The translations under genes and the position numbers were made by a program. The notes under the pieces were generated by a model. It saw nothing but the letters and a program-made list of their open reading frames with translations, did no database searches and had not been told where the DNA came from. This document shows, one piece after another, positions 14,885 through 22,334 of a stretch of DNA of 26,395 bases. The stretch is from positions 1 to 26,395 of the forward strand of contig JAHDWA010000099.1 of the NCBI GenBank assembly GCA_023382535.1. Reading direction: 5' to 3'. Each line of letters starts with the position of its first letter. The stretch's first letter is position 1. The DNA is from Anaerolineae bacterium (lineage in GTDB: Bacteria; Chloroflexota; Anaerolineae; 4572-78; J111).

Positions 14885-17800
14885 GTGAGCAACGTAAATT
14901 TTTCCGTCTCAAACGGGCAAAATCCATGGTTTCGTTTCCACAGTATCCATCAGCAATTGATTGCGGCCATGGTCTTGGCGGTGCTACTGCCCGCCATTGT
15001 CATCATTTTTTTTACCGTGACCAGCGGCATCCAAAATGGTTTGGCCCAGTCGGCGGAACAACTGGAAATCGTCGCCGCACTCAAAGAAATTGAGATTAAC
15101 ACCTGGTTTAATGAACTGCAGTCCTCACTGGCCAAGATACTCAACGATAATTCCCTCGAGTTGGTCGTAAGAGCAGCCTATACCCAAACCTCTGCCTCCA
15201 CTCGTGATGCCGCTGCCAGCCGCCTGGAGACGCTTTTTCAAGAGTTTATCCGCCAAACCCAACGTTTCAATCTGTTGCTATTAATGGATACTCACGGGAA
15301 AGTTCTGGTATCTACCGACCCCAAACTGGTTGGTTTGATGTATGTGGACCTGGCTTATTTCTACCAGAACTTGGGCCGACCCTATGCCGAACCGTTGCTC
15401 TATTCGCCGGGTTTGGGCCAGGCCTCCATCCTCATTTTTCAACCTGTATATGTCAACAATGAATTGGTTGCCGTTTTAGGGGGCCGCTCGGACCTGTCAC
15501 GGTTGAACGAAATTATGACTGAACCGGCCGGCCTGGGGCAGACGGGTGAAACCTACCTGGTTGATGCCAATCGTGTCCTGCTGACCCCCTCCCGCTTTGA
15601 TTATGTCCTTGGTGAAACCAAGGCCGACACCACGGGTGTTAAGGCAGCTTTCGAGACGCAGCAAAACGGTTCCGGCCAGTATGACGGGTACCGGGGTAAA
15701 GCTGTCCTGGGCGTTTACCGCTGGTTGTCGCGCTTGGGGGTAGCCCTGCTGGCCGAACAAGAGCGCGCTGAAGTACTGGAATCTACCTTTACCACCCTGG
15801 CTGTCAATATTGGGGTGACGTTAATTGCTGCCATCCTGATCGGCGTCGCAAGCTTGTTCTACGTGGAGCACCAGATTAGCCGCCCGGTGACTACCCTCTC
15901 AAAAGTAGCCTCTCAGGTCGCCGACGGCGATTTACGCCTGAGGTCAGACCTCCAGCTTTCCAATAATGAAGTCGGTGTTTTAGCCCAATCTTTCAACCGG
16001 ATGACCGACCAATTAAGTGACTTGATTGATAATCTGGAACAGCGAGTCGCCGGCCGCACCCATCAATTGGAGGTGATCGCCACCCTCAGCGGACAACTCA
16101 ACGCAATCTTGGACCTGAACCAACTCCTCGCCGAACTGGTCCACCAAATCCAGGAGAGCTTTGACTATTACCACGCCGGTATTTTTTTGCTGGACGAGGC
16201 GAGCGAGAAGTTGATTCTGTCGGAGGCCACTGGCCCAGCCGGGGTCAGGATGAAGGCCGAAGGCCATCACATTCCTCTCGATGCCCGCCAGAGTTTAGTG
16301 GCCAGGGCGGCCCGCTCAGGTCAGGTTGTTCTTGTAAAAAATGTAAAGCAAGCAGCTGACTGGCTGCCCAACCCTCTCTTACCCGAAACTCAGGCCGAAA
16401 TTGCCGTGCCAATTATCCGCGAAGGTAAGGTGGTTGGGGTGCTCGACGTGCAGGGAAAAGAAATTGGCGGTTTGGACGAGGGAGATGCCACCCTACTTCG
16501 CTCCCTGGCCAGCCATGTCGCCATTGCTTTGACCAATGCTCGCCTGTTTGAACAATCACAAATGGCCCTGGCCGAAATGGAAAAGCTCTACCATATCAGC
16601 GAGAAGATGATGTCTGCTAACACCCTGTCGGACCTCATTGGGGCAGTGGCCGCAGGGGTCAATATCCCGATCATCAATCGAGCCGAGTTGTTCCTCTTTG
16701 AATATGACCCGCAAGAGGCTATTGAAGGGTTGGTGTTGAAGGGGACCTGGCACAATGGGCAAGGCACGCCACCCTCGCCGGTCGGCACGAACTATCGTCG
16801 GGAAAAAGACGACGGTGTTGCCAATCTGTTCTTATCCCCCGAGCCACTTTTCTTTACCGACTTGCAGCAGGATGAGCGCAGCGGGCCAAGAACTCTGGCC
16901 CTGGCCCAACGTCTGAACATTCGCGCGGTCGCAGTGCTGCCGCTTTTATCCCAGCAGACTCGCCAGATTGGTTTATTACTGCTGGAAGGAGAAGAACCTT
17001 ATCCCTTTAGCCGGGCTGAGATACGGCCGTGCCTGTTGCTCCTGGGCCAGTTAGCTGTGGCTATTGAGAACCAACGTTTGTTTGAACAGACTCAACAGCG
17101 TGCCGTTGAACTGGCCTGGGCTAAAGACGCCGCCGAAGCGGCCAATCGGGCCAAAAGCGAGTTTCTGGCTAACGTAAGTCACGAACTGCGCACGCCCCTC
17201 AATAGCATTTTGGGCTACAGCCAGGTGCTCAAACAGGATGAATCTTTAACTGCCAAACACCTGAACATGCTGAGTATCGTTCAGCAAAGCGGCGAGCACC
17301 TCCTAACCCTGATTAACGATATATTGGACCTGGCCAAAATTGAGGCCAACAAGCTGGAGCTCTATCCAGGTGAAATTCACTTTCCCACCTTCCTCGAAAA
17401 CATCGCCGGCATTTATCAGTTGCAGGCGCAGCGCAAGAACATTCGCTTTACGTTTGAGACTCTCTCCCCCCTGCCTATTAGTCTAGAGGTAGATGAGCGG
17501 CGGCTGCGCCAGATTTTACTCAACCTGTTGGGTAATGCCATCAAATTTACCGAGCAAGGGCAGGTCATCTTCCGTGTCTCAAGCCTTAAGGGCAGCGGTA
17601 ACGGGCGGAGTAAAGTTGCTGAAGCGGCCTTGGCTCACCAAACCATCCGTTTTGAAGTGATAGATACGGGTATCGGCATTTCCCCGACCCAGGTGGAAAA
17701 GATTTTTATGCCCTTTGAACGAGTCGGCGCTGCATCACACCAGACGGAAGGAACTGGGCTGGGCCTGGCGATTAGCCAGCAACTGGCCCAGATGATGGGG

Positions 17801-18643
17801 GGGCAAATCCGGGTCGAGAGTGATGGCGTACCAGGTCATGGCAGTACCTTTTGGTTCGAGCTAACTTTGCCCGTTGGGTTCATCCAGCAAGACATAAACC
17901 AACCGCCCCAGAGAAAAATTGTAGGCTATAAAGGCCAGCCGAAAACGGTGCTGGTGGTGGATGACAATAGTCACAATCGGGCGGTCTTGGTTGATCTGCT
18001 GGAACCCCTGGGCTTTGTCGTGGTCCAGGCTGCAGGTGGGCAGGAGGCGCTGGAGAAAGCGGAACTTACTTCCCCTGATCTTATTTTGATGGACTTGGTG
18101 ATGCCTACAATTAATGGATTTGAGGTTGCTCGCGCTATTCGCAGCAAAGCAGCTCGACCAGGAGGAACATCGAATAAAGTCCCGACTGGGAATGTTGTCG
18201 TCAACGAAACAAACAGTTTGTTGGCAAAGGATAGGGTGATCATCGCGGTGACTGCCCGCGCTTTTGAGCAGGACAAACAGGAAAGTCTGCGGGCTGGGTG
18301 TGATGCTTTTCTGGTCAAGCCCATAATCGCGGAGCAGCTACTGGCTCTGCTCAAAACACATCTGCACCTGGAGTGGCTCTTTGCGGAAGATGAGCCAACA
18401 AACGCAGAGGCTCACTTGGTTCCCTCTGTTTACGGGCCTGAGTTAATTCCTCCACCGCCTGCCGAAATGAAGGTACTGCTTGACTTGGCCAGGAGCGGCA
18501 AGATGCGCCGGGTTTGGGAGTATGCGGCTCACCTGAAGACAATGGATGAAAAGTATACTTGTTTTGCAGATAAACTTCAGGAGTTAGCCGGTGGTTTCCA
18601 GGAAAAGGCTGTCTTAGCCCTGGTCAAACAGTATAGTGACTAA
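14885..18643 (+). CDS. Membrane hybrid sensor histidine kinase (Cache-HAMP-GAF-GAF-HisKA-HATPase-REC)
   Basis: This is a 1252-residue kinase. A transmembrane helix at 25-46 is followed by a long extracellular Cache-type sensor (about 50-300), a second helix at 305-328, HAMP (329-382), two GAF domains (about 410-550 and 575-730), HisKA with H766 (SHELRTPLNS), HATPase_c with N-box NLLGNAIKF (N884) and DTGIGI, and a receiver (D1026-D1027, phospho-acceptor D1070, K1145). The start is GTG at 14885 with AGGAAGG 6 bases upstream, 24 bases after the binding lipoprotein stop. The receiver carries an extra loop of about 28 residues between RAIRSK and VIIAVTARAF. It probably senses the neighbouring binding protein through its extracellular domain and relays phosphate to the soluble kinase/regulator pair. 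Confidence 0.92.
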   Translation: MSNVNFSVSNGQNPWFRFHSIHQQLIAAMVLAVLLPAIVIIFFTVTSGIQNGLAQSAEQLEIVAALKEIEINTWFNELQSSLAKILNDNSLELVVRAAYTQTSASTRDAAASRLETLFQEFIRQTQRFNLLLLMDTHGKVLVSTDPKLVGLMYVDLAYFYQNLGRPYAEPLLYSPGLGQASILIFQPVYVNNELVAVLGGRSDLSRLNEIMTEPAGLGQTGETYLVDANRVLLTPSRFDYVLGETKADTTGVKAAFETQQNGSGQYDGYRGKAVLGVYRWLSRLGVALLAEQERAEVLESTFTTLAVNIGVTLIAAILIGVASLFYVEHQISRPVTTLSKVASQVADGDLRLRSDLQLSNNEVGVLAQSFNRMTDQLSDLIDNLEQRVAGRTHQLEVIATLSGQLNAILDLNQLLAELVHQIQESFDYYHAGIFLLDEASEKLILSEATGPAGVRMKAEGHHIPLDARQSLVARAARSGQVVLVKNVKQAADWLPNPLLPETQAEIAVPIIREGKVVGVLDVQGKEIGGLDEGDATLLRSLASHVAIALTNARLFEQSQMALAEMEKLYHISEKMMSANTLSDLIGAVAAGVNIPIINRAELFLFEYDPQEAIEGLVLKGTWHNGQGTPPSPVGTNYRREKDDGVANLFLSPEPLFFTDLQQDERSGPRTLALAQRLNIRAVAVLPLLSQQTRQIGLLLLEGEEPYPFSRAEIRPCLLLLGQLAVAIENQRLFEQTQQRAVELAWAKDAAEAANRAKSEFLANVSHELRTPLNSILGYSQVLKQDESLTAKHLNMLSIVQQSGEHLLTLINDILDLAKIEANKLELYPGEIHFPTFLENIAGIYQLQAQRKNIRFTFETLSPLPISLEVDERRLRQILLNLLGNAIKFTEQGQVIFRVSSLKGSGNGRSKVAEAALAHQTIRFEVIDTGIGISPTQVEKIFMPFERVGAASHQTEGTGLGLAISQQLAQMMGGQIRVESDGVPGHGSTFWFELTLPVGFIQQDINQPPQRKIVGYKGQPKTVLVVDDNSHNRAVLVDLLEPLGFVVVQAAGGQEALEKAELTSPDLILMDLVMPTINGFEVARAIRSKAARPGGTSNKVPTGNVVVNETNSLLAKDRVIIAVTARAFEQDKQESLRAGCDAFLVKPIIAEQLLALLKTHLHLEWLFAEDEPTNAEAHLVPSVYGPELIPPPPAEMKVLLDLARSGKMRRVWEYAAHLKTMDEKYTCFADKLQELAGGFQEKAVLALVKQYSD

Positions 18644-18728
18644 AGGGCTGGCAAAAATCTGTTTTTTTATTAAAACGCAGGATAGCCTTAAGTTTCTCAT
18701 TCTTGGGGCGTGACAAATGGGCTAAAAG

Positions 18729-18742
18729 CTCTCCCGAGGCAT
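18729..18742 (+). repeat. Second copy of the tRNA 3'-end 14-mer
   Basis: CTCTCCCGAGGCAT is identical to 1069-1082 (T-stem 3' strand, acceptor strand, discriminator and one more base), in the same orientation, 17.66 kb away. It is flanked by the perfect 8-bp inverted repeat CGTGACAA (18709-18716) / TTGTCACG (18745-18752), an arrangement like a recombinase core site. No T-loop or other tRNA part is present. Confidence 0.4.
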
Positions 18743-19017
18743 GGTTGTCACGTTCCAGAATCATGGACTGGTTAAGGTAAGGACGATTAAATCTGTCCTT
18801 ATTTATTTTCGCCCTTCGCCGATAATCGCAGCCAACTCGTCATCACTCAAATCGGCTGCCCTTGTTTCATGACCTCCGGGTTATAATGGTCTATACCAGT
18901 TCAAACTGCCTAATTTCAGTGGGCGGGAATAGAATTTGACCGGTAGTAGGTCTTCTTTTATACTACCGCTTATCGACAGTGATCTCAGTAAGAGTGGTTT
19001 TCGCCAGGCAATCTTGG

Positions 19018-19056
19018 TTGGTAGAGCATTTGACTGAAAATAAAATGCTCCACCAA
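19018..19056 (+). pseudogene. Degenerate tRNA-Phe-like D-arm/anticodon-arm relic
   Basis: TTGGTAGAGCA followed by TTTGACTGAAAATAAAAT matches the D-loop, D-stem 3' strand and anticodon arm of bacterial tRNA-Phe, including the seven-base loop CTGAAAA with anticodon GAA. One anticodon-stem pair is broken (G opposite A). The D-stem 5' strand, T-arm and acceptor stem are missing. The same segment also folds as a 14-base inverted repeat with one mismatch (19018-19031/19043-19056). It cannot be functional as a tRNA. It may be a remnant of tRNA-targeted integration. Confidence 0.4.
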
Positions 19057-19209
19057 AGTCTATCAAGTCTCAAATAATTGAGATGACTAAAGCCGAGGTC
19101 TTTTTAATTTTTTACCAGAGGTCTGTAAATTCTCTGTCTTTACGACGACTAAATTAAACAGTAGCTTTTTATTTCTGCCCGGAAGTGGGCACACCTAAAC
19201 AGGATTATG

Positions 19210-19238
19210 CCCCGCCGGGATGCCGGTGGGGTGTTTTT
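19210..19238 (+). terminator. Terminator upstream of the HTH gene
   Basis: The stem CCCCGCCGG (19210-19218) pairs with CCGGTGGGG (19223-19231), with one G-U pair and loop GATG. It is followed by TGTTTTTATTT. It would stop plus-strand transcription arriving from the kinase operon, or act as a leader attenuator, 120 bases before the HTH gene. Confidence 0.7.
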
Positions 19239-19358
19239 ATTTACTCAGGCTTAATCTGAACAAACCGGAGTCAACCTCAAGTAAAGGCAAAAGATCGGCA
19301 AGCGTTACTTATGACGGCAGTTGAGTTTCTATAGTTAACTGCACAATGGGATAAATTT

Positions 19359-19796
19359 ATGTTCAAGCCATCACCAAAAATCCCCACCTACCTCCCCCTA
19401 ACCGAGGCGGCCAAAAAATATGGCCTATCTGAAGCCGTATTGACACAACAGATTCAAGCTGGTAAGATTGAGGCAGTTCAATTACCCACGGGAGAATTAT
19501 TGGTGGCAGCCGAAAGGAATGGTCATCAATTTAAGACCAAAAACGAAATTATTTCTGAAGAATTTGCCCATTTGCAGGGGCACACGATAAGTGCCTCAGA
19601 GGCTAGTCGGAAATATAGTAAAGTATTCGGGGTACCCATTTCTCAACCACTGTTTAGCCGATGGGTCAAAGCCAACTATATCAAAGTATTAGGTCGGGGT
19701 TATCGGTTAGAATTGGACGAGGCCGAGGTAGCTTACTGTGCCAAGGTCTACGCTGAAAAATACCGTGAGTACGGGGGACAGATGCCGGGTGTTTGA
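19359..19796 (+). CDS. Excisionase/MerR-like helix-turn-helix protein, probably truncated by a nonsense codon
   Basis: This is a 145-residue protein with two DNA-binding-like segments. Residues about 10-52 (YLPLTEAAKKYGLSEAVLTQ, then a GKIEAVQLPTGELLV wing) look like an excisionase/MerR-type winged helix. Residues about 75-130 (HTISASEASRKYSK, LFSRWVKANYIKVLGRGYRL) form a second HTH-like unit. The reading frame continues in phase after the TGA at 19794-19796 for 45 more codons with coding character, see the next entry. No strong ribosome site is visible. It precedes the ubiquitin-like operon but is separated from it by terminators. It could be a regulator or a recombination accessory factor. 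Confidence 0.65.
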   Translation: MFKPSPKIPTYLPLTEAAKKYGLSEAVLTQQIQAGKIEAVQLPTGELLVAAERNGHQFKTKNEIISEEFAHLQGHTISASEASRKYSKVFGVPISQPLFSRWVKANYIKVLGRGYRLELDEAEVAYCAKVYAEKYREYGGQMPGV

Positions 19797-19934
19797 ATTT
19801 TTGACGATGAAGGTAATCCCTACCGGCTGAAATATGCCGAGGTAGCTGAACAAATGCGGGCTGATCGGCGGGCACGGAAACGAAGAATGAACCTTTTATC
19901 GGGCCAGGAAAAAATAATAAACAAGATGGCCTAA
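19797..19934 (+). pseudogene. In-phase continuation of the HTH gene beyond the TGA
   Basis: In the same frame after the TGA, the sequence reads IFDDEGNPYRLKYAEVAEQM, then RADRRARKRR, and ends in TAA at 19932-19934. It is hydrophilic, rich in Glu/Arg and free of stops. GV-stop-IFDDEGNPY would become GVRIFDDEGNPY by a single CGA-to-TGA change. A full-length product would have 191 residues. A sequencing error, a genuine truncation or readthrough cannot be told apart here. Confidence 0.5.
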
Positions 19935-20035
19935 TGGTGGATAGTAAAAATCTGCGTTAGAACTTTCACAAAAGTCCTAATTTCGGGGCCTTTTTTATTC
20001 TTTGCAAAAAAGCATGAAAATGGAATACTAGCCAA

Positions 20036-20075
20036 AACCCGGCCTTTCGCTCATCGGCAAAGCCGGGTTGTTTTT
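20036..20075 (+). terminator. Rho-independent terminator after the HTH gene
   Basis: AACCCGGC (20036-20043) pairs with GCCGGGTT (20062-20069), with extra TTT/AAA pairing inside, followed by GTTTTT. A weaker AAAAG/CTTTT structure with a T-run precedes it near 19971-19997. The remaining gap to 20360 carries only the promoter and leader described next. Confidence 0.75.
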
Positions 20076-20189
20076 AAGAGCCAACACCCGGTTCCGGTGT
20101 ACCGACAATAGTGCTGGTTAAAGGCGATGTAGTGAGTGGGCAAAGGCGTATCTTTCCTAAAAATTGCCTCTGTCAAGGACTGAAAAGTA

Positions 20190-20218
20190 TTGACATAACT
20201 CCTGTTTTGTGGTACAAT
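20190..20218 (+). promoter_or_regulatory. Near-consensus sigma-70 promoter of the ubiquitin-like operon
   Basis: TTGACA (20190-20195), a 17-base spacer and TACAAT (20213-20218) are present. The predicted start near 20225 gives a leader of about 135 bases before the ATG at 20361. That leader contains a hairpin GCCGG-A-GAG/CTC-A-CCGGC (20289-20314), which is too small and lacks a T-run for a terminator. The strong promoter suggests constitutive expression unless it is repressed. Confidence 0.75.
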
Positions 20219-20360
20219 TAGTGTAGATACAACAATAAGCTCTTAAATATTCCCCACTATAATAACCTAACAAATTTGCCCCTTTTTCGCCGGAGAGACC
20301 CCAATCTCACCGGCTTGTTTGCGTTTCTCCCAAATTTAGCCAAAAGGAAAGGAGCTTACA

Positions 20361-20984
20361 ATGACTGAATTAACCTTACAGCCTGTCTTTCTGGGCCAGG
20401 AAGCTGCCCTCACCTTCAGCGATGAGAGCGAGCGCCTGACCGCAGTCTACAAGCAGCGCATTTTTGAGGATTGGCGCCGTTTCCTCTACAGTGGTTTCAA
20501 GAAGGTGACCTTCACGACCGACCTCTACCGCTTCCTGGTCGCCGAATGTAGTCTGATTGGCCGATATAACCAGGACTATTTCTGGAGTTTTCACTGCGCC
20601 GCTGCCTCCGAACGTTTAAGGTTTTTCCTCGGCCAGTTCGGCGGCAACGGTCGCTCAGTGGATTTTGGCACGCTGGCCTGGCTGGGCGGCCCAGCCGCTG
20701 ATTTGAAGCACGCCATGTGCGCCGAAGCTGGTCACCTCTACGCCCCCTTAATCCAGGTCCTCACCGACCTAGAACACAAGCACGCCGAGTTGGGTCAGGC
20801 CTGGCGGAATTTCGCCCTCAATTCCGGCCTACCCGACCCCGGCTTTCCCCAGCAATATTTAGTCAGCGAGAACACGCGCAACCTGCTGGCCTACGCGGCC
20901 AGCATCGTCTCCGCCGAACAGTCCCGCCCGCCGTTACAGGGCCTCCAACTCGATTTCTCCGTGCCGCTGCTATTAGATGCGTAA
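20361..20984 (+). CDS. Unknown protein, first gene of the ubiquitin-like operon
   Basis: This is a 207-residue protein that I do not recognise. AAAGGAG lies about 8 bases before the ATG. It is soluble and mostly helical-looking, without signal or membrane segment. It is rich in aromatic residues and Leu (WRRFLYSGFKKVTF, RYNQDYFWSFHCAAASERLR, FFLGQFGGNGR), with histidines and cysteines scattered (C63, C79 and C118 regions) but no evident metal or nucleotide motif. It is followed by a 383-base gap, so it may be transcribed with, but is not tightly coupled to, the rest. By position it could be an accessory or effector of the conjugation system, or an unrelated passenger. It does not resemble PRTRC ParB or protein E as far as I can tell. 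Confidence 0.7.
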   Translation: MTELTLQPVFLGQEAALTFSDESERLTAVYKQRIFEDWRRFLYSGFKKVTFTTDLYRFLVAECSLIGRYNQDYFWSFHCAAASERLRFFLGQFGGNGRSVDFGTLAWLGGPAADLKHAMCAEAGHLYAPLIQVLTDLEHKHAELGQAWRNFALNSGLPDPGFPQQYLVSENTRNLLAYAASIVSAEQSRPPLQGLQLDFSVPLLLDA

Positions 20985-21367
20985 GGCGTGATGCATTTCT
21001 ATCTATCCCGCCATCTTCTATCCTCCATCCACCCTCTTCCCTACTCTCCCCTGCCCCCCTGCTCCTCTGCTCCCCCGCTCCGCTTCCCCGGCGCAGCCGG
21101 CCGGCGGTACCCCTGATGGGTCTGGATCCACTTCCATAAACCCGTGTCGTCTCTAAAAGAGAGACGGCTTGCCAACCGGTCCCCGGTTTACAGCAGCGTG
21201 GTGCTGTGTTCCCCGGCCCGCTGTCCCGCCTGGCTGCCAGAACGATTAAGGGGTTGAAAGTCTGGTAGTCTACGCTCCACGCGTTCCGGCTGCGCCTCCC
21301 CTCCCTTTCTCAACACAACTGAATAATTTTTAGTCCAAACCATTTTTAGCAAAAAGGAGAGCTACCC
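20985..21367. other. 383-base gap: polypyrimidine tract and hairpins
   Basis: No gene is supported. From about 20995 to 21092 the plus strand is almost purely C and T, with CTCCTCTGCTCC-like short repeats. It then carries small hairpins: CGTCTCT/AGAGACG (21148-21154/21160-21166, loop AAAAG) and AACCGG/CCGGTT (21174-21179/21183-21188). A ribosome site AAGGAGAG closes the gap just before the next gene. The tract could form triplex DNA or simply be expanded simple sequence. Confidence 0.5.
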
Positions 21368-21838
21368 ATGTTTGAAAAATTGAAAAGCCACTTCAGCCGA
21401 GCCTGGCATTGGACCCTGGCCCAACTGCCCTTTGGCCGCAAAGGCGTGAGAAATCCGGTTATTGGCGTGATGGACGAGGTCGAGCAGCGTTATCAAGCCT
21501 TCCAGCGACGACAGCGGATAAAACGGCTCAAACGCCGCGCCACGCAGATCTGGTCACGGTTTCAGCAACGAGTCAGCGGTATCTTTGCCCCCGGCCGGGC
21601 GTGGATCAAGACCCATCAACGGGCGTTGACCCTGATGGCTGTTGGTCTGGGAGTAGCTTTGTTGGGAGTGGCAGGTCTGCTGCTCTGGCGGCGCTCCCCC
21701 GCTTTCCGGGCTGCTATGGCCACCGCCCTGGCTACTGCTGCTGCTCTTGTCGCCACTGCCCGTGCCACCAGACCGGTTACTATACCAACCTCTGACGTCG
21801 TCATCGAGACGGTTGAACCGATGCTGGAAATGGCTTGA
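21368..21838 (+). CDS. Small membrane protein, paralogue 1
   Basis: This is a 156-residue protein of unknown function. A long basic amphipathic N-terminal half (residues 1-85, with RRQRIKRLKRRATQIW near 47-62) is followed by two hydrophobic helices at about 86-107 and 112-131, separated by WRRSPAFRAA, and a short acidic tail. The start has AAGGAGAG 8 bases upstream. It shares the layout and the motif WR[RH]SPAFRAA, plus ARAWIKTHQRAL against VRAWVKAHQQAL, with the next gene, so the two are tandem duplicates. Topology suggests a two-pass hairpin with a cytoplasmic basic domain. A membrane anchor or effector for the adjacent ubiquitin-like system is possible but unproven. Confidence 0.75.
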   Translation: MFEKLKSHFSRAWHWTLAQLPFGRKGVRNPVIGVMDEVEQRYQAFQRRQRIKRLKRRATQIWSRFQQRVSGIFAPGRAWIKTHQRALTLMAVGLGVALLGVAGLLLWRRSPAFRAAMATALATAAALVATARATRPVTIPTSDVVIETVEPMLEMA

Positions 21839-21904
21839 TCGCCATCCCTTTCACAACCGAATAACCAAACTAACCCTATCAACCATTACAGAAGGAGTTC
21901 CACG

Positions 21905-22231
21905 ATGTTTCAAAAATTGTCACAAACCCTATCGTCTGCCTACCAAGCGGTCAAACAGCGGGTTACTCAAGCCTGGACAGGTGTCCGGGCCTGGGTCAAG
22001 GCCCATCAACAGGCGCTGTTTCTTGTGGGGGCTGCCCTGATGGCGGCCTTAACCGGACTGGCGTCCTGGCTGCTCTGGCGGCACTCCCCGGCTTTTCGGG
22101 CTGCTGTGATGAGCCTCGCTGCCTTTGTCATCACCAGCGTTGCGCTGAAGCCCGCCACTGTCGAAGCGCCCACCCTGACCCCGGTCGAACCATCGCCCGA
22201 TGGCCGGGTGCAGAGCGAACTGGTTTTTTAA
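21905..22231 (+). CDS. Small membrane protein, paralogue 2
   Basis: This 108-residue paralogue of the preceding protein lacks most of its basic N-terminal region. The start is MFQKLSQTL, where the other has MFEKLKSHF. The conserved RAWVKAHQQALF leads into hydrophobic helices at about 37-58 and 63-80, separated by WRHSPAFRAA. The tail is Pro/Glu-rich (TLTPVEPSPDG). AGAAGGAG lies before the ATG, 66 bases after the first copy. No family name is known to me. Retention of two diverged copies side by side suggests a two-component membrane assembly. Confidence 0.72.
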   Translation: MFQKLSQTLSSAYQAVKQRVTQAWTGVRAWVKAHQQALFLVGAALMAALTGLASWLLWRHSPAFRAAVMSLAAFVITSVALKPATVEAPTLTPVEPSPDGRVQSELVF

Positions 22232-22241
22232 GCGGTTGAAC

Positions 22242-22287
22242 TGTCAGGAATGCCGGGAAAGAGAACAAAAACCCGGCGTTCCTGACA
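22242..22287 (+). promoter_or_regulatory. 16-bp intercistronic hairpin
   Basis: 22242-22257 pairs with 22272-22287 over 16 bases with one G-U pair and a 14-base A-rich loop, 10 bases after the second membrane-protein stop. No T-run follows, so it is a processing/stability hairpin or partial terminator dividing the membrane-protein genes from the ubiquitin-like genes. It may also be a dispersed repeat. Confidence 0.6.
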
Positions 22288-22334
22288 AGTGTTAATTTAA
22301 TCCGGCCCATCCATTCAAGAAAGGTAAATGCAAA

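Larger units (their letters stand above)
18644..19358. other. 715-base gene-poor junction
   Basis: No supported gene is present. The stretch is AT-richer than its flanks and holds several structures: the tRNA 3'-end 14-mer inside an 8-bp inverted repeat (18709-18752), a GGTAGTA/TACTACC hairpin (18942-18948/18961-18967), a tRNA-Phe-like relic (19018-19056) and a terminator (19210-19238). It marks the boundary between the sugar region and the accessory ubiquitin-like region and looks like a recombination scar. Confidence 0.5.

Noticed and set aside
18803..18880. Minus-strand coding-like tail (DLSDDELAAIIGEGRK then TAA)
   Set aside because: It looks like a protein C-terminus but is closed by a stop only 25 codons upstream, with no start or ribosome site in frame. 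At most it is a tiny gene remnant, too short to call.
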